Assembly (NCBI GenBank): GCA_949825065.1 | Contig: OX463862.1 | Span: 16,673,592 to 16,737,591 of the forward strand | Source of the DNA: Odontocerum albicorne | Taxonomy: Eukaryota > Arthropoda > Insecta > Trichoptera > Odontoceridae | Length of the DNA: 64,000 nt | Direction: 5' to 3' | Shown: positions 11,160-23,300 of the stretch, piece by piece | Position numbering within the stretch: the stretch's first letter is position 1 | Layout of the letters: each line of letters opens with the position of its first letter | The notes under the pieces: generated by a model | Seen by the model: only the letters and a program-made list of their open reading frames with translations | What the model was told of the DNA's origin: nothing | The model's database searches: none | Made by a program: the position numbers and the translations under genes

Positions 11160-11590
11160 CCCACGCTGTTATGGGAAATAAAATAAGTCCACATTCAGCT
11201 CGATCTACCCTAGAAGATCGAAATATTCTGTATTTTTTTATGAGCGCGATAACGTGTAGTGACGAAGAAAGAACTGCCCAAAGGGAATCCTACTTTGGTG
11301 GTGATATACCGGCGTTTGAAAACAATAGTAGTGACGACGAACTTAAGGTCCGACATTACGGGAGAAGGAAAATGACTCGCAGCGCAGTAATTTTTTTTAT
11401 AAAGTGGCTTAAGGCCTGGAGTTCAAAAATCCCAGCAAGTTGTCAGTACTTTTACAGAAAATTTCAAATGCAACAAAACTATCCTTTGACATTATTAGAT
11501 TGGAGTAGTCAATCGATCCGAAGATGAACCGATGTAAGGCTAAATGGAATTCCTTTCAGAAATCACTGACTCAATTACCATCGCAGTACC
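11160..11590 (+). other. 118-codon open frame in a dispersed repeat
   Basis: Frame 11171-11527 encodes an acidic-then-basic protein (SDEERTAQRE, NNSSDDELK) without a recognised domain. Its 3' part and surroundings recur at 8190-8340 and 62590-62700 ('gaagatgaaccgatgtaaggct'), so it belongs to a repeat family and is not a single-copy host gene. Function unknown. Confidence 0.35.
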
Positions 11591-11739
11591 ACAAAATATG
11601 CTCAGCGGATTGATCCAGATGGTCGCGAAAATTGTAACTCCTCTATATTAACAAATTCTTATAAAATAATAATGAAGCTATAACACAAATAAATAAAAAT
11701 CAGCTTATTTGTTGTTAAAACTATAATATTGGCAGGCGG

Positions 11740-12310
11740 GTGGTGGGTAGTCACAACATACCCTCACTCACCAAAAGGTAAAATACCCACTGTCCGGTGG
11801 AATTCAGGAGTGAGCAATAAATATAAAATAAGGAATGAGTATTTGTAGGTACCTTAACATTTTGTAAAAATAATAATATTACAATTTATAAAGCGCAGTT
11901 TAGAGAGTCAACACTCCTCATGGGCGCTTCATTTTGGAGCTTGAAACTACTATTATCGACCTATTAAAAATATTACAAAATAAATATATATAAGTTGAGT
12001 GTATAGTTAACAAGCTAGTGGCTGGGCCAATTCGATTAGATACTTCCCTGCATTTGCATATGTTCTGAAAAACATATTTGATAGAAAAACCGCAGAAAAC
12101 ATTGTAATGGAAGACTAACTACTAAGACACCTTTGAAAATCTTTTGATATGTGATAGTAATACATTCGGCTTTAGGTTTAGTGATATGTATTGTGTTGTG
12201 CTTATATAATATCATTCATTTTGATAAAACCTTCCAAAAAGGGTTGTTTTTAAGTACTTTCTAAAGCGAGACAAGCCACCCATATAAACAAATAAATATA
12301 GTAATTTATA
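11740..12310. repeat. Large dispersed repeat R, copy 3 (longest)
   Basis: Carries the blocks listed for copy 1 plus the 3' blocks of copy 2 ('ttttgataaaaccttccaaaaag', 'ctaaagcgagacaagccacccatat') and a SINE-2-like piece at 11890-11960. Best template for the family consensus. Confidence 0.7.
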
Positions 12311-12317
12311 GTCTTGT

Positions 12318-12480
12318 TTGTGTTCCCCTGAAGATGAGGTGAAAGCCTTGAAACCGATAGGGTTATACCGTTACAAAAAAGTGGAATAAACAGTGTTTGA
12401 TAAAACAAATTACAATATCTTTAAACCTCGACAATTTTAATGCCTTAATTATAAACAATAAATACATATAGGTTTATTGA
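12318..12480 (+). mobile_element. Foldback family F, single arm
   Basis: Reads tcttgtttgtg, gatgaggtgaaagccttgaa, gggttataccgttaca, gtggaataaacagtgtttga, then the outer segment ending 'aatgccttaattataaa'. The same arm occurs inverted at 28633-28770 and as pairs at 34705-35420, 45870-46125, 58400-58815 and 60770-61015. Confidence 0.85.
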
Positions 12481-12905
12481 TAGCAACATAGTATGTACAT
12501 AATATATTTAAATAACACTTTAAAAACACTTAAATTTCAGATAATACATTAAAGACAGAAACTGTGTGGGCTCATCTAATAACATCCCCTCAGCCAAGAT
12601 ACACTTTACCAATATAGGGTGAGCCAAGCCACGGGGACACCAGATGTTTTTCAGCCCACACCATATCACTTAACAGCTTCGGTGGAACGGACATGTATAA
12701 ATGAAATCAGTCGAATGTGTGGGAAATCAGAAACTGGGAATGGAAGTCCCTGAAAATAGAGAAAGAGTATAAGTGTAGCATTAACCAAAGCTTGAGTGAT
12801 CTGACATAGAACAACAAAGTGAGACGACTCGTAACGCAGACTCCAAATAAATTGGAACATGCGATGATAGTAATGATGACTGCAGTTACCTGCACACGAC
12901 GTGAA
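12481..12905 (-). repeat. Dispersed repeat, probably LINE-derived
   Basis: 12465-12600 resembles 56440-56600 ('gggctcatctaataacatcc'); 12690-12860 is the inverted counterpart of 8690-8900. Non-coding. Confidence 0.55.
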
Positions 12906-13360
12906 AAAAAGTACTGCAATTTAATTTTATTATATATATTCGAATATAATAAATTATAACATTCTGGCTCTTCTATTTTGTGGTTGATAAGATCTGCCTA
13001 CACTTGTATGGTGTGTCGCCAGTTTTATTGGCTGGTTTCTAAACATCATTTACTAACAGTCGTGTTATATCCTCTGCTAGACGGTCGTGTCTTAAACGAA
13101 CTGTTAACTATATAAAACTATAAGAATTGTTTTAATAAATAAAAAATTATAATAAATCAATGTGACTTATTTAACTTAATAAAACTTTTTCATTAATTTA
13201 CACAGTGAATACTTTAATCAGTGTCGAACAATTTAATTAATAATAAAAATACGTATTATAAAAATTATTGTGAAAAAACTACTATAAAACTAAGTTAAGA
13301 TGTAAAAAGTCAAGGTATTTATTGAAAAGCAAAAATATTTTATATTTTATTTTCATACGT
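12906..13360. other. AT-rich unassigned sequence
   Basis: No gene, RNA or recognised repeat. Confidence 0.4.
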
Positions 13361-13835
13361 TAATAATCACGCTGTTTACCTGAAAACCACATTTATTTTA
13401 TAGGCTATTTTACAGGCTATTTTACATTAAAAATCACGCTGTTTACCTGAAAACCACATTTATTTTATAGGCTATTTTACATTAATAATCACGCTGTTTA
13501 CCTGAAAACCACATTTATTTAAAAGACCACTAATAATCACGTTGTTTACCTGAAAACCACATTTATTTTATAGGCTATGTTACATTAATAATCACGCTGT
13601 TTACCTGAAAACCACATTTATTTTATAGGCTATGTTACATTAATAATCACGCAGTTTACATGAAAACCACATTTATAATATAGGCTACATTAATAATTAC
13701 GCTGTTTACTTGAAAACCACATTAATTCAAAAGGCTACACTAATAATAACGCTGTTTTCCTGAAAACCACATTAATTTAAAAAGGCTACACTAATAATCA
13801 CGCTGTTTACCTGACAACCAAATTTATTTTAAAGG
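13361..13835. repeat. Minisatellite, nine copies of 48-67 bp
   Basis: Unit taataatcacgctgtttacc plus 'tgaaaaccacatttatttta' and 'taggctattttaca', starting at 13361, 13428, 13483, 13531, 13586, 13641, 13691, 13741 and 13792. Length differs by loss or gain of the 'taggctatttta' part. Confidence 0.9.
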
Positions 13836-13880
13836 TTTCAAAATGATCGTTTACACGATCATTTATTCCTACCTAAATTA

Positions 13881-14080
13881 TTGGCAAAACAAACATACAT
13901 ACGATCATGCTGTTTCCATATTGGGGTAGGCAGAGGCATAACATTTTTGCAAAACAAACATACATACGATCATGCTGTTTCCATATTGGGGTAGGCAGAG
14001 GCATAACATTTTTGCAAAACAAACATACATACGATCATGCTGTTTCCATATTGGGGTAGGCAGAGGCATAACATTTTAAA
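13881..14080. repeat. 65-bp x 3 tandem repeat
   Basis: 'gcaaaacaaacatacatacg' begins near 13884, 13949 and 14014; units are almost identical, through 'ggggtaggcagaggcataac'. Confidence 0.93.
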
Positions 14081-14269
14081 CTTATAATAAAAGATCTACT
14101 CGTATACACAATCTGTCCAATGCGAAAGGTGACTGATGGGAAATGAAATACAAGACATTGTTTATTTTTAGTTTACATTACCTTTTATTCAAAATACACT
14201 CCTTGTGAATCAATACAATACTAGAAGCGGTTGTAAAATTTTCTGAAACACTCCTGAATGAAAATTTCA

Positions 14270-14351
14270 ATGCACTTTCTTCGTTCATGACTAGGAGACT
14301 TAGAAACTACCCTCCGTTCATGACCAGGAGACTCAGAAACTACCCTCCGTC
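14270..14351. repeat. Short direct duplication (about 36 bp)
   Basis: 'cgttcatgactaggagact' then 'cgttcatgaccaggagact', each followed by 'agaaactaccctccgt'. Confidence 0.9.
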
Positions 14352-15199
14352 AAAAAGTTTATCTTTATATTTATTTACAACCGGTGTATAATGAAATGTT
14401 TCCAATAGAAGGCTGCAATTTGTTTGAGGGAAATGGACGAGAACCTACAGCGTACCATAAAACGGGAAATATCGTTTCCTTTCATGCATATATGATACTC
14501 GTATCTACTTGATTCGTGCCGCCAGTGCCGAAAGGGTTTCATATACAATTTTGGGCTGCTTAATAGCGATATAAAAATTTACAAGTAACATATAAGGGGC
14601 AGAAAAAAAGCAGACTTTTCTTCTTATTCTTTTCTATCATACCTTCAACATATCTGATTTGGAGATTCGGACAATTGGCTGGGAGACAATATTGTATTCG
14701 GCTCCATTAATCAAATATTTGGGGCTAAAGTCATTGGAGTAGGCACTCGTCGTTTCACATGTTGGTAACACTACTGCATGCGAAGAGACTACATTACTCG
14801 CATAAGTAGTAGGCGCGTGCGAGTATTGTTACCAGACGATCTCTTTTACAAGATAACCACCTATTTAAAAAAATATTTTTTTAGTTACCATCGAGAATAT
14901 AATCCAAAATCCTCAGGTGGAAGCCAAGCGTACCAACTAAACCACGTATGTTGTTGGAAACGTAGATGTAAAACGGTCTTAAAACTAATTTGAAAGTCAA
15001 TATGTCAGAATTTAATCGGGGGATACTTGCTGGACGTAAATACTAACCGTTTGACTACAGTCGCTGACTTCAGTAAATAATAGATTTAATAATATTCTGA
15101 ATGTTTGAATTATATTTATTTTTAATAATTATTTTAATTTTAATGTGGATACGGGTTCAACCTAATTATGTTGTTACACCATACATAATTATAGAAAAT
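14352..15199. other. Unassigned intergenic sequence
   Basis: Contains one 71-codon frame (14778-14993) without motif. Nothing recognised. Confidence 0.4.
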
Positions 15200-15800
15200 T
15201 ACAATAATTTGAGATAATACTCGAACGAACTAAGTATACAATAATAGTTCATAGTTTCGTTTGAAGTGAGTCAGTTATATTTACACAGACTTTCAAAATC
15301 ACAACAATTTGAGATAATACTCGAACGAACTAAGTATAAAATAACAGTTCATAGTTTCGTTTGAAGTGAGTCAGTTATATTTACACAGACTTTCAAAATC
15401 ACAACAATTTGAGATAATACTCGAACGAACTAAGTATAAAATAACAGTTCATAGTTTCGTTTGAAGTGAGTCAGTTATATTTACACAGACTTTCAAAATC
15501 ACAACAATTTGAGATAATACTCGAACGAACTAAGTATAAAATAACAGTTCATAGTTTCGTTTGAAGTGAGTCAGTTATATTTACACAGACTTTCAAAATC
15601 ACAACAATTTGAGATAATACTCGAACGAACTAAGTATAAAATAACAGTTCATAGTTTCGTTTGAAGTGAATCAGTTATATTTACACAGACTTTTAAAATC
15701 ATAACAATTTGAGATAATACTCGAACGAACTAAGTATAAAATAATAGTTCATAGTTTCGTTTAAAGTGAATCAGTTATATTTACACAGACTTTCAAAAAG
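15200..15800. repeat. 100-bp x 6 tandem repeat
   Basis: 'tgagataatactcgaacgaa' starts at 15211, 15310, 15410, 15510, 15610 and 15710. Units 2-5 are essentially identical and the first and last are diverged, as expected for homogenisation in the middle of an array. Confidence 0.95.
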
Positions 15801-15857
15801 TTGATACCGTCAATTCTTCTATTCAGAAAAGGACATTTCAAATAAATTCAACAACCA

Positions 15858-15945
15858 TGCCCGGATTTACCATAGTGCTAAAGGGGCTATAACTTAGACC
15901 CCCCTCCCAAAATTCGTAGGGGCCCAGATCCGAAAAATAAATTGA
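15858..15945. mobile_element. DNA-transposon terminal fragment
   Basis: 'gcccggatttaccata' followed by 'aggggctataacttagaccccc' resembles a common hAT-like MITE end (gcccggatttacca type). The other terminus is missing. Confidence 0.35.
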
Positions 15946-16039
15946 AAAATCCATGAATTAAACTCTACGATGGACTTCACGGTAGTGGAGATATTTCCTT
16001 ATTGGAAATACGAGGAAAATGCAAAGCGTTCGTCATCCA

Positions 16040-16140
16040 ATATCCAGACTCTCCTGAAATGCGTCCTAATCTGGGATCTGAACCCACTACTATTGTCAGA
16101 TTCCTACAATTTATATATTCTTACAGGATTGTACGTTTTT
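16040..16140 (-). mobile_element. SINE-2 fragment, minus strand
   Basis: 'ctgggatctgaacccactac' is the reverse of the SINE-2 B-box region (GGGTTCAGATCCCAG); compare 22010-22120. Confidence 0.5.
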
Positions 16141-16456
16141 TCTAAGTCTACAAATGTACGAAATACTTGTTACTATTTCTCAGATATGTTCCGTAACGTG
16201 AAAGTCTGGTCTCTGCTTCCTCTACCACTAAAAAAGCATCTTGCGCATACCATAATTTCGATTCAGTTATCTCCTCTCGCAATTAAAATCCCTACACTTT
16301 AGTTATTCCATTCCATTCTAGAGCCCTTACCCTTATACAAAGGTACAACGGTTGCCTTCCTCCAGTCAGGAGTGCATCCCGAGTTCCAGCATTTATTAAC
16401 AAATAAATAATCCAATCAATTCAATCCCTTCATGTGCAACGCACTTAGGGGCTATA

Positions 16457-17060
16457 CTAATCATACCCTGCAGTCTTTCCCTTTGTATATCCTTGACAGA
16501 TGCTTTTACCTTCTTCACACATATCATTTATAACAATAGGACCCCACTCGTACAGTTTATTATGATGATCACTTATCGTACTTTCACACATCTCCTCATA
16601 GTATTCCTTCCATCGTTTCTTCAAACTTTCTATTTTTGTTATTGTTGACCCATTTTTGTCTTTCTCTCCATCCATTACTCTTGCAATCGAATTTCCACGA
16701 GTTTTCTTTATTTCTTTTCGTATTTTTATATATTGTCTCAGATTTACATAAAGTTTTCTTACATCATTTTCCACTATTTCTCGCTTCCTCACAGCAACTA
16801 TTGCTTTCGTATTCCTCTGACTCTCTTTGTATTATACTTTCTCTGATTTCTTTTCAAATTCACACAATTTTTCCGATTTTGCTTCTACAAACTTACTTTA
16901 TGCTTGGATTTTACTCTCGACACTCTCTCTTACATCCTCATAACACCATGCATCACCTTTTTTTCTTCCAGTTTTTTCATCCTCGCATACTTTTTTCACA
17001 GTATAATACTCCCTTCACTACAACGTTTACAAAGATTCAATATAACATCTCTCAAATAGC
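16457..17060 (-). mobile_element. RTE-clade LINE fragment, endonuclease-RT linker, minus strand
   Basis: Minus frame 16792-16457 contains VNLRQYIKIRKEIKKTRG, ARVMDGEKDKNG, ESLKKRWKEYYEEM and TKGKTAGYD. These fit the RTE linker and first RT block (K.GKA.G.D). The sequence further upstream on the same strand (to 17060) continues as degenerate RTE. Confidence 0.85.
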
Positions 17061-18189
17061 ACAAGATTAAGATACCTCTTGAATACGTCGAAGCCAAAGG
17101 ACTTCAGAGGAAGTCTATCTCATGCTATAGAGTCAGCGACTCTAAAATATTGTTCATATCCAGGACCGTAATTAACATATTTTTTTGGTAATTTTACTTA
17201 ATAAAATTGTGGTATTGTATTTTTAAAAGCACCACTTAAGAAATTCGTAAAAATACTAAGTGTGCGTGGTATTTTTGCAGATTCATCCAATTAATCTTCT
17301 CAAATTGATCTGTATTGTTGTCTTAGCTTAATAATGACGTAAGACAACTATATGATTGATTTGTACCAGAGTGAGCTAGGAGTTTGCTTAAGCAAGGAGT
17401 TAGTAACCTTTTTCTGTTGAGGGTTATATCATGCACAATATTACATAGTTCTACTGTACCATATCCCCTCGGCAATTGTTGGACACCATGCTGGTTATTA
17501 TTACACACACAACCTTTAATTATTGATTGCTCTCCCTTTAGCTTCTTCCAAAATCTAGTCTAGTTGATCCAGCAACGTTTTCCAGTCTACTTCTTTAACG
17601 CCTGACTTGCATTTCTGACGTGTATACTCTTTTTGAAGTAACTGAACTATTGCAGATAACAACTGACATGGTAAGAATAGCTACAGTAGACATTTAATAT
17701 TTACGTTGTAATTTACAGCAACGTAAATATTTACTACTCTCTGTAGTAAATATTTACGTTGCTATAAATATTTACTGCAGTAAGTAGACCAACGAACACA
17801 AATACATTAAACACTATTTGGTAATCCCACCCCACTCTGTCATTCTCTATTTTCGTCAGATATTGCTCTCCTGCTGCATGCCTCAGGTATTCCCAATGGC
17901 TCTCTATCAAGTGAATCTCGCGTACGGATAACATCTCTGAAATCTTGCACATGTATAAATTGGATAATCAATGTGAGAGTCCCACTTTACCTATATAAAC
18001 TTATCTGTTATTAGGAATAATGATAGAAAAGTTTCTGAATGGAACTCTCAGGATGATAATTTGACTAAGTAAATAAGAAAACCAGTTAATTAATTTAGAA
18101 TAGTTTGTAGTATATTGTCTGAAAATAAATAATGAATTGTCTATAATAGTCGCTGAAGTGCAAAATTGGATAATATATTGATTGAGTGA
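17061..18189. other. Unassigned intergenic sequence
   Basis: Minus frames at 17323-17508 and 17734-17952 lack motifs. A strong hairpin is listed separately. Confidence 0.4.
17713..17765. repeat. Perfect inverted repeat (hairpin), about 20-bp arms
   Basis: agcaacgtaaatatttacta is followed after 7 bp by its exact complement tagtaaatatttacgttgct. A third related piece (tatttacgttgta) precedes it. Confidence 0.88.
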
Positions 18190-18640
18190 AGAGCAGCGTC
18201 CAAAACTATAATTGATATCATTGAGAGGGTGCAGAAACTAATAATTAAGGTTATATTGGAAAAAGCTCTTAAGATATCCAAGTGAGAAACTTTTCAAAGA
18301 TTTTGGCGTTCTGAGCATATGACGAATAAATAATGAAAATCGTTTTTGATTTATAAACACACAAGAGTTCATAGGGTGATTGACAACATTTATGAGACCA
18401 GGGAAGTAGTAATGGGAATATAATTAGTGTTACAAGAATGAAAACTCCTTTTGGCCAAAGGCATTATATTTTTTAGCACCTAGGATGTGATGTATACATA
18501 ACGCATTGTCAGATGAGTTGAAGTCATTTGCTATTTTAAAGCTCAAATACACACTGAATGGCTCCTTTCTAAGGGACATTGCTGAATCTGCGAGAATATT
18601 GTTGCATATTGAGATATAAATAATGGTGGGGATCTTATTT
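18190..18640 (+). mobile_element. LINE RT C-terminal remnant
   Basis: Interrupted frames read IERVQKLIIKVILEKALKIS, ETFQRFWRSEH, YKHTRVHRVIDNIYETREV and a later KAQIHTEWLL piece. This order matches the post-RT region of jockey/R1-like LINEs. Several stops. Confidence 0.65.
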
Positions 18641-20467
18641 TCTTACTGTCTATGGATCGTTGCGTCAAAATGCAGAATTAGTAGTATTTGCACATCACAT
18701 ACCAATTTGAACGTGGTTATTGTATATGGTAACGTGGTTATTCTATTGGCACATCACATACCAATTTGAACGTGGTTATTGTAATCTTGTTATTGTTATT
18801 TTTTGTTTTTTCCCTTGAACTATAAAAGTATGAACCTCACCTATATCTAGATATTGTTTTTTTGGTTCATTTCAGTGATGAGAGTATTTAATTTGCACAC
18901 GTGATAAGTTGGTTGACTTAAAACAGTAATTCCTAGTTAGTCAGCCAGCAGGTCTACGGTATTTGAGCATAGTAACTAAGCATGATGGGGGGGGGGGGAA
19001 GGGGAAAATTGTATTTTTATGATTATTGAAATGTATGTCTTTAAATTCCAGCTATATTAACTTTATATTTTTATTGTCATGTAAAATAAATATTGTAAAT
19101 AAAATCTGTTGATATTATCAGCCCAAAGTATTAAAGGTCTTCTCCAAATACTTAATGTATCTCTCAAATTTTAAAACGATTTTAAGGAGCACAATATCTT
19201 TGAGTTATTTTTGATTGAACGTCAGCTAATGGTTGTCGATGTCTTGCAGGAGCAAGCCAGTTTCTTGTTGCGATGGTTATTAAAATTAATGATTCCCATT
19301 AAATCCTTCAAATGATGTCTTCAAATGCTCTAATTGAGAATATAAAAAATAACGTAAATAAGCATTAAGATTAATATCTAAATCTCTATTTTTAGTTTAT
19401 TACAATATGCAATGTTAGATTCATTTGAAGCCTATGATTGAACTCAATTAATGTACGTAACATAAAGCCATGCTTCCTCTCGTGACATTTCCAATTGAAT
19501 TTATACAAACAAGATCGCGTAAATGTCATCACCATTTTTCGACGACTTCTTTGGTTAGATGCCTGTGTTCCTCCAGCCTGGACGTTGAGAGGTTGATTCT
19601 AGTAAGTAAGATTTTTTTTCAAAAGATCGCTGTCTAGTTTTTTCTGGAGTTTAAAATAGTCTATTCTACAGACTCCGCCAGCTGGACGTTAATGTGTAGT
19701 GACTCATGATATCATTTTAATTATTTTTTTTACTTCTCATCAATATCAAATTGTGAGTAAGTCATCATCAATATCAAAAGTGAGACTCTGGAATCCTCCT
19801 GAAGTCCTCGGCATGCTTTAAGAAGCGACTGAAAAAAACTCTTAATTTTTAGCCAGCAATATAACGTGTTTCATTCCTGATTTTTTTTGTTTCCTCTTCA
19901 CCATCCTTTCATTTTCCTTTAATTGACGATATCGCACTTTATATGAAAAGAAATGTTCGGGTAGTTGTCCGTTTTTGTGGGCGTATGCTTGCTTACCTTA
20001 TTATTCATGAAGATCCCCTTTGAACCTTAAACCATATTATTCATGAAGGGCCCCTTTTATAGAACTTCATTTTGAAGCCATCTAATAATTTTAATCCATA
20101 TTAATAATAATTCAGAGTTGAATTAAAATTTGTCTTGCAGAAACAATAAAAAAACATATACTTAATAAAGTTATTTTTAACAAAATGATATTTTAAATCC
20201 GTTTCCGGAATAAACTGGAAATCTTCTAATGTATCGAAGAATTTGAATGAAACGAAACTCAGTACAATATTTATATCTTATTGACAGAAAACTTCATATA
20301 AATGATTATCATCCAAATTCATTTATTTAGAAAGCAATAGTTTTAAATGAGTGACAGTGATAATTAGGCAGTCGATCGGAGCGTGGTTGTTATTGCGACA
20401 GGATTTTGAGTACTTGGGCTCTCAGGATGAAAGTTGTTTTTGTGTTTCTGTATGTTTTTTTATTTTT
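18641..20467. other. Unassigned AT-rich sequence
   Basis: Holds a 45-bp direct duplication near 18690-18780, a run of 12 G at 18986-18997, and a scrap of mariner ('accatattattcatgaag') near 20030. No gene. Confidence 0.45.
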
Positions 20468-20812
20468 ATTCTTATGATTGTGTGCGGTATATTGTGGGAT
20501 GAATATTTTTGGTATTTTTGGAGTGATGATGTGTGAGGAGTTTAATTTCGCATGATGTTTCCAGTTGTAATTGAGTGTCACTGTTTATCAGGTTGATGAG
20601 AATGTGCAACGGGGTTTTGTTTTTGTGTAATCAAAAATCAGAAAGAAGTATCGATTTATTTTTTCATGCTAAATATCCTCAGTGAGATACAGGCAAAAAC
20701 CTAGTTTACTGGGGATACGACAAATGAAAGGCAACAAACCCAGATCAATTAAAATTGTATGTCCAAATTAAATTACCTGTTGTTTTTTCACAAATTATGT
20801 ATATTTCTTGTC
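20468..20812 (+). repeat. Dispersed repeat P, copy 1
   Basis: Highly similar, in inverted orientation, to 63657-64000: 'gaggagtttaattt', 'gatgtttccagttgtaattg', 'gatgagaatgtgcaacgggg', 'aagaagtatcgatttatttt'. A shorter diverged copy is at 38029-38200. Class unknown, possibly a LINE 3' end or LTR. Confidence 0.85.
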
Positions 20813-21699
20813 ACGTGTAATAATAAATAAATAAATAAATCTAATAATTGTACGTTAATATTATAAATATTAGAATAATCAAACATTATCACCCGTAAAC
20901 TGCTTTCTTGTCTTGATATTTATAGTTTTCTGTTCGAAAGTAAAGCCACCTCTACCCTAAAAAATCATTATTTGTCATTGTTATTTTATGTCTTCTCTCT
21001 CTCTCTCTTTGAATATTGGCCGTGAACTCCTATATATGAAGGAGTATACGCCAGTGTCAAGTGATGATTTTATGTCTTGTAATCGTATCAAAAAATGACA
21101 GCTGCCAAATAATATTATGTTGAAAAGCAAAAATGTTTTTTATCTACGAGTATGATGTTCATTAAAACGTAACCATGACTACATGGAATGTTGCAAACGG
21201 ATGTTAGTACAACCGATTTTAGATTGTTTGATGATCTTGATTTTCATCTGTTGAAACCAATAATTTGACACTTAGCAACAATAGAAAAACAGATTTTACT
21301 TAAAATTTATATTATTTATAAACTTATTTAAACTGATAACGCTATTTTCAGGCAGACAAATAAGTTTGTTTTATTTTTCTCGGAAGGACGTTTGTGATAA
21401 ATATATGTGATGCGGAATAAAAAAAACGAAACAAATAACTGATATTAAAATTGTTGCTATTGCTATGAATGCTATTAATGGCTTCAGTTATTGTATTGTA
21501 TTACACTTTCCTTGTTTTCTGTACAACCTGGCGGACTTATTACCTTTTGTTAAGTTCTTACCACGATCCAGAAAGACGTTATATATTTATTTAAACACTT
21601 TCATGTAAATAATACACATCTGATGGATTTATTGCTTAAAACCACTGTCTCACAATCGATTAGCTTTTTTTTTCAAAACAATTAACGATATTCATGACC
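20813..21699. other. Unassigned AT-rich sequence
   Basis: Contains (taaa)n at about 20821-20838 and (ct)n near 20994-21008. No gene. Confidence 0.4.
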
Positions 21700-21905
21700 G
21701 TGTTTAAAAGACTAAAAAAACAAAAATACAGTGCAAATGTGGTGCAAAAAAGGAAGACCAAGTAAAGTGTGGTTGGATTAAATATATATTTTGAAATAAT
21801 GAAATCTTTTTACATTCAGAGGAATCGTATGAGCTGTATGATAAGGTGTATGGATGAAGAAGAGGCGAAATATGTGTGTCGCGATAGGAAAAAATTGCGC
21901 TCTTT
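21700..21905 (+). mobile_element. RTE-clade LINE ORF2 C-terminal fragment
   Basis: Frames read RNRMSCMIRCMDEEEAKYVC followed by RDRKKL, the RTE tail (RNRR.CM.R.MDV.EA...C.DR). Frameshifted upstream part near QKYSANV. Confidence 0.8.
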
Positions 21906-22009
21906 CCTTTAAGTCTACCCTGATAGGAAGACGGCGTGATGGTTAATTTCGTAAATTTATATAAAATCCGTAAATTCAAATTCAAAGGACGATCTTGTAC
22001 AGCGCCGTT

Positions 22010-22120
22010 TAGAGAACAAACTCGCGTCAAGGGCGGTATAACTTGGGACTTGAACCCACAATTATTAAACAAATTACGCCAGGGAGCTATAGTAGCGATC
22101 CAGCCAATCATGTATAACAC
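22010..22120 (-). mobile_element. SINE-2, minus strand
   Basis: 'cgccgtttagagaacaaact', 'gggcggtataacttgggact' and 'tgaacccacaattatt' are the complement of the SINE-2 copy at 24845-24975. Confidence 0.7.
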
Positions 22121-22194
22121 TCCTTTTTTGGAGACAGTACATCCTTGTGGGATTGTTAACATATGACAATGTCTTCCGATCCACTAAATAGATA

Positions 22195-22325
22195 TTTATG
22201 AGGTCTTAAGTGAAAGCCAGACTGAAAACCTTTTTTTTTAAAGCAGGGTTTCAGCAGGAATACCGCAATCTCCAGGTCACAAGAAAGGTGTCTAACTAAC
22301 TTGACCACGGAGGTCTTCAAAACAT
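22195..22325 (-). mobile_element. SINE-1, minus strand
   Basis: 'tgaccacggaggtc' complements the SINE-1 start (gacctccgtggtca); the head runs leftward to 'aaagccagactgaaaacctt', the complement of the cagtctg.tttca junction. Confidence 0.7.
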
Positions 22326-22410
22326 TACAGTAAAAATAACAAAAAAAAAACCTCAAGGAAAATATAGATGAGAGTGGGAATTTTATAGGATTCAGTGACA
22401 ATAGATACTA

Positions 22411-22905
22411 CCTTGATCAAAAAGTTTTAGGACTTTATTCATAAAATCGAAAATACAAGTTTATTCATCAAAATCGATATGGTCCCCTTCAAAGTGCTCC
22501 CCATCGACTGCAACGCACTTACGCCAGCGCTTGATCCAATCCTCGAAACACCGCTGGTACTCAATTTTCGGTATGTTCATCAGAGCCGTCTTCGATTTTT
22601 TCATGACATCATCTCGAGTGCTGTAACGCGTTCCGCGAAGCGGTTTTTTAAGTCGGTTGAACAGGAAAAAGTCGCAGGGAACCAGATCAGGTGAATTCGA
22701 AGGCTGCTGGATAGTAATTGTGTTGTTTTTGGTAATAACTCATGGAAATCATGTATTTCGTGATTTCAACGCGGTCCTTTTTTTGCATGAAATTGAGGTT
22801 TTTCGGCACCAGTTTTGCAGTAACACGTCTGAGGCCCAAATCACTAACCAAAATGTCTTGAGCGGATCCATAAGCGATCCCAGAACCCAGACGCATTAAA
22901 TGACG
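22411..22905 (-). pseudogene. Mariner-superfamily transposase relic, internally deleted
   Basis: Minus strand carries YGSAQDILVSDLGLRRVTAK (helix-turn-helix region, 22900-22690), joined with a frameshift to DFFLFNRLKKPLRGTRYSTR and FEDWIKRWRKCVAVDGEHFE (C-terminal part, about 22700-22480). The catalytic core between them is deleted. The 3' end is ttgatcaaaaagttttagga at 22414; no matching 5' terminus was found. Confidence 0.88.
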
Positions 22906-23089
22906 TTTAGATGCTGTCTACGAAGATTTTTTGAAGAAATAAAATAAACTGAAGAATTTATTTCAAAAAATAAATCAATGTAGAGAAGACGAACGAAATT
23001 TACCGTCATATGAAGGTTTAGCGCTTTGTTCTATCTGCCTACTCCAACAAGGATATGATGTAACGGTATGATTTTATTATATTGTACTA

Positions 23090-23300
23090 TCGTTACATAA
23101 AAAAATACAATCTAGCGGACTAATTGCAATGTGCTAAGTTTTTCCAACCAAACCTGAAAGATATTAAAGATGCATTCAGTAAAAATCAGACTGCAAATCT
23201 TTTTTAAAAAAATTGAGTACCAGCGGGAATCGAACTCGTAACCCCCAGGTTGGAAGATCGTCTTATAAATTCGGCCACGGAGTTCATTATATGTTTATAT
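23090..23300 (-). mobile_element. SINE-1 with tail, minus strand
   Basis: Head 23205-23295 (B box as GAGTTCGATTCCC on the minus strand, ending tccgtggcc); body and tail extend left to about 23090, where 'tacaatctagcggac' is tail-like. Confidence 0.7.

Noticed and set aside
13361..13835. Regular repeats with spacer-like segments, resembling a CRISPR array
   Set aside because: The spacer-like parts are also repeated and vary only by indels; the genome is eukaryotic. It is a minisatellite.
15970..16302. 110-codon plus frame
   Set aside because: Runs through a minus-strand SINE-2 fragment and AT-rich sequence; no motif.
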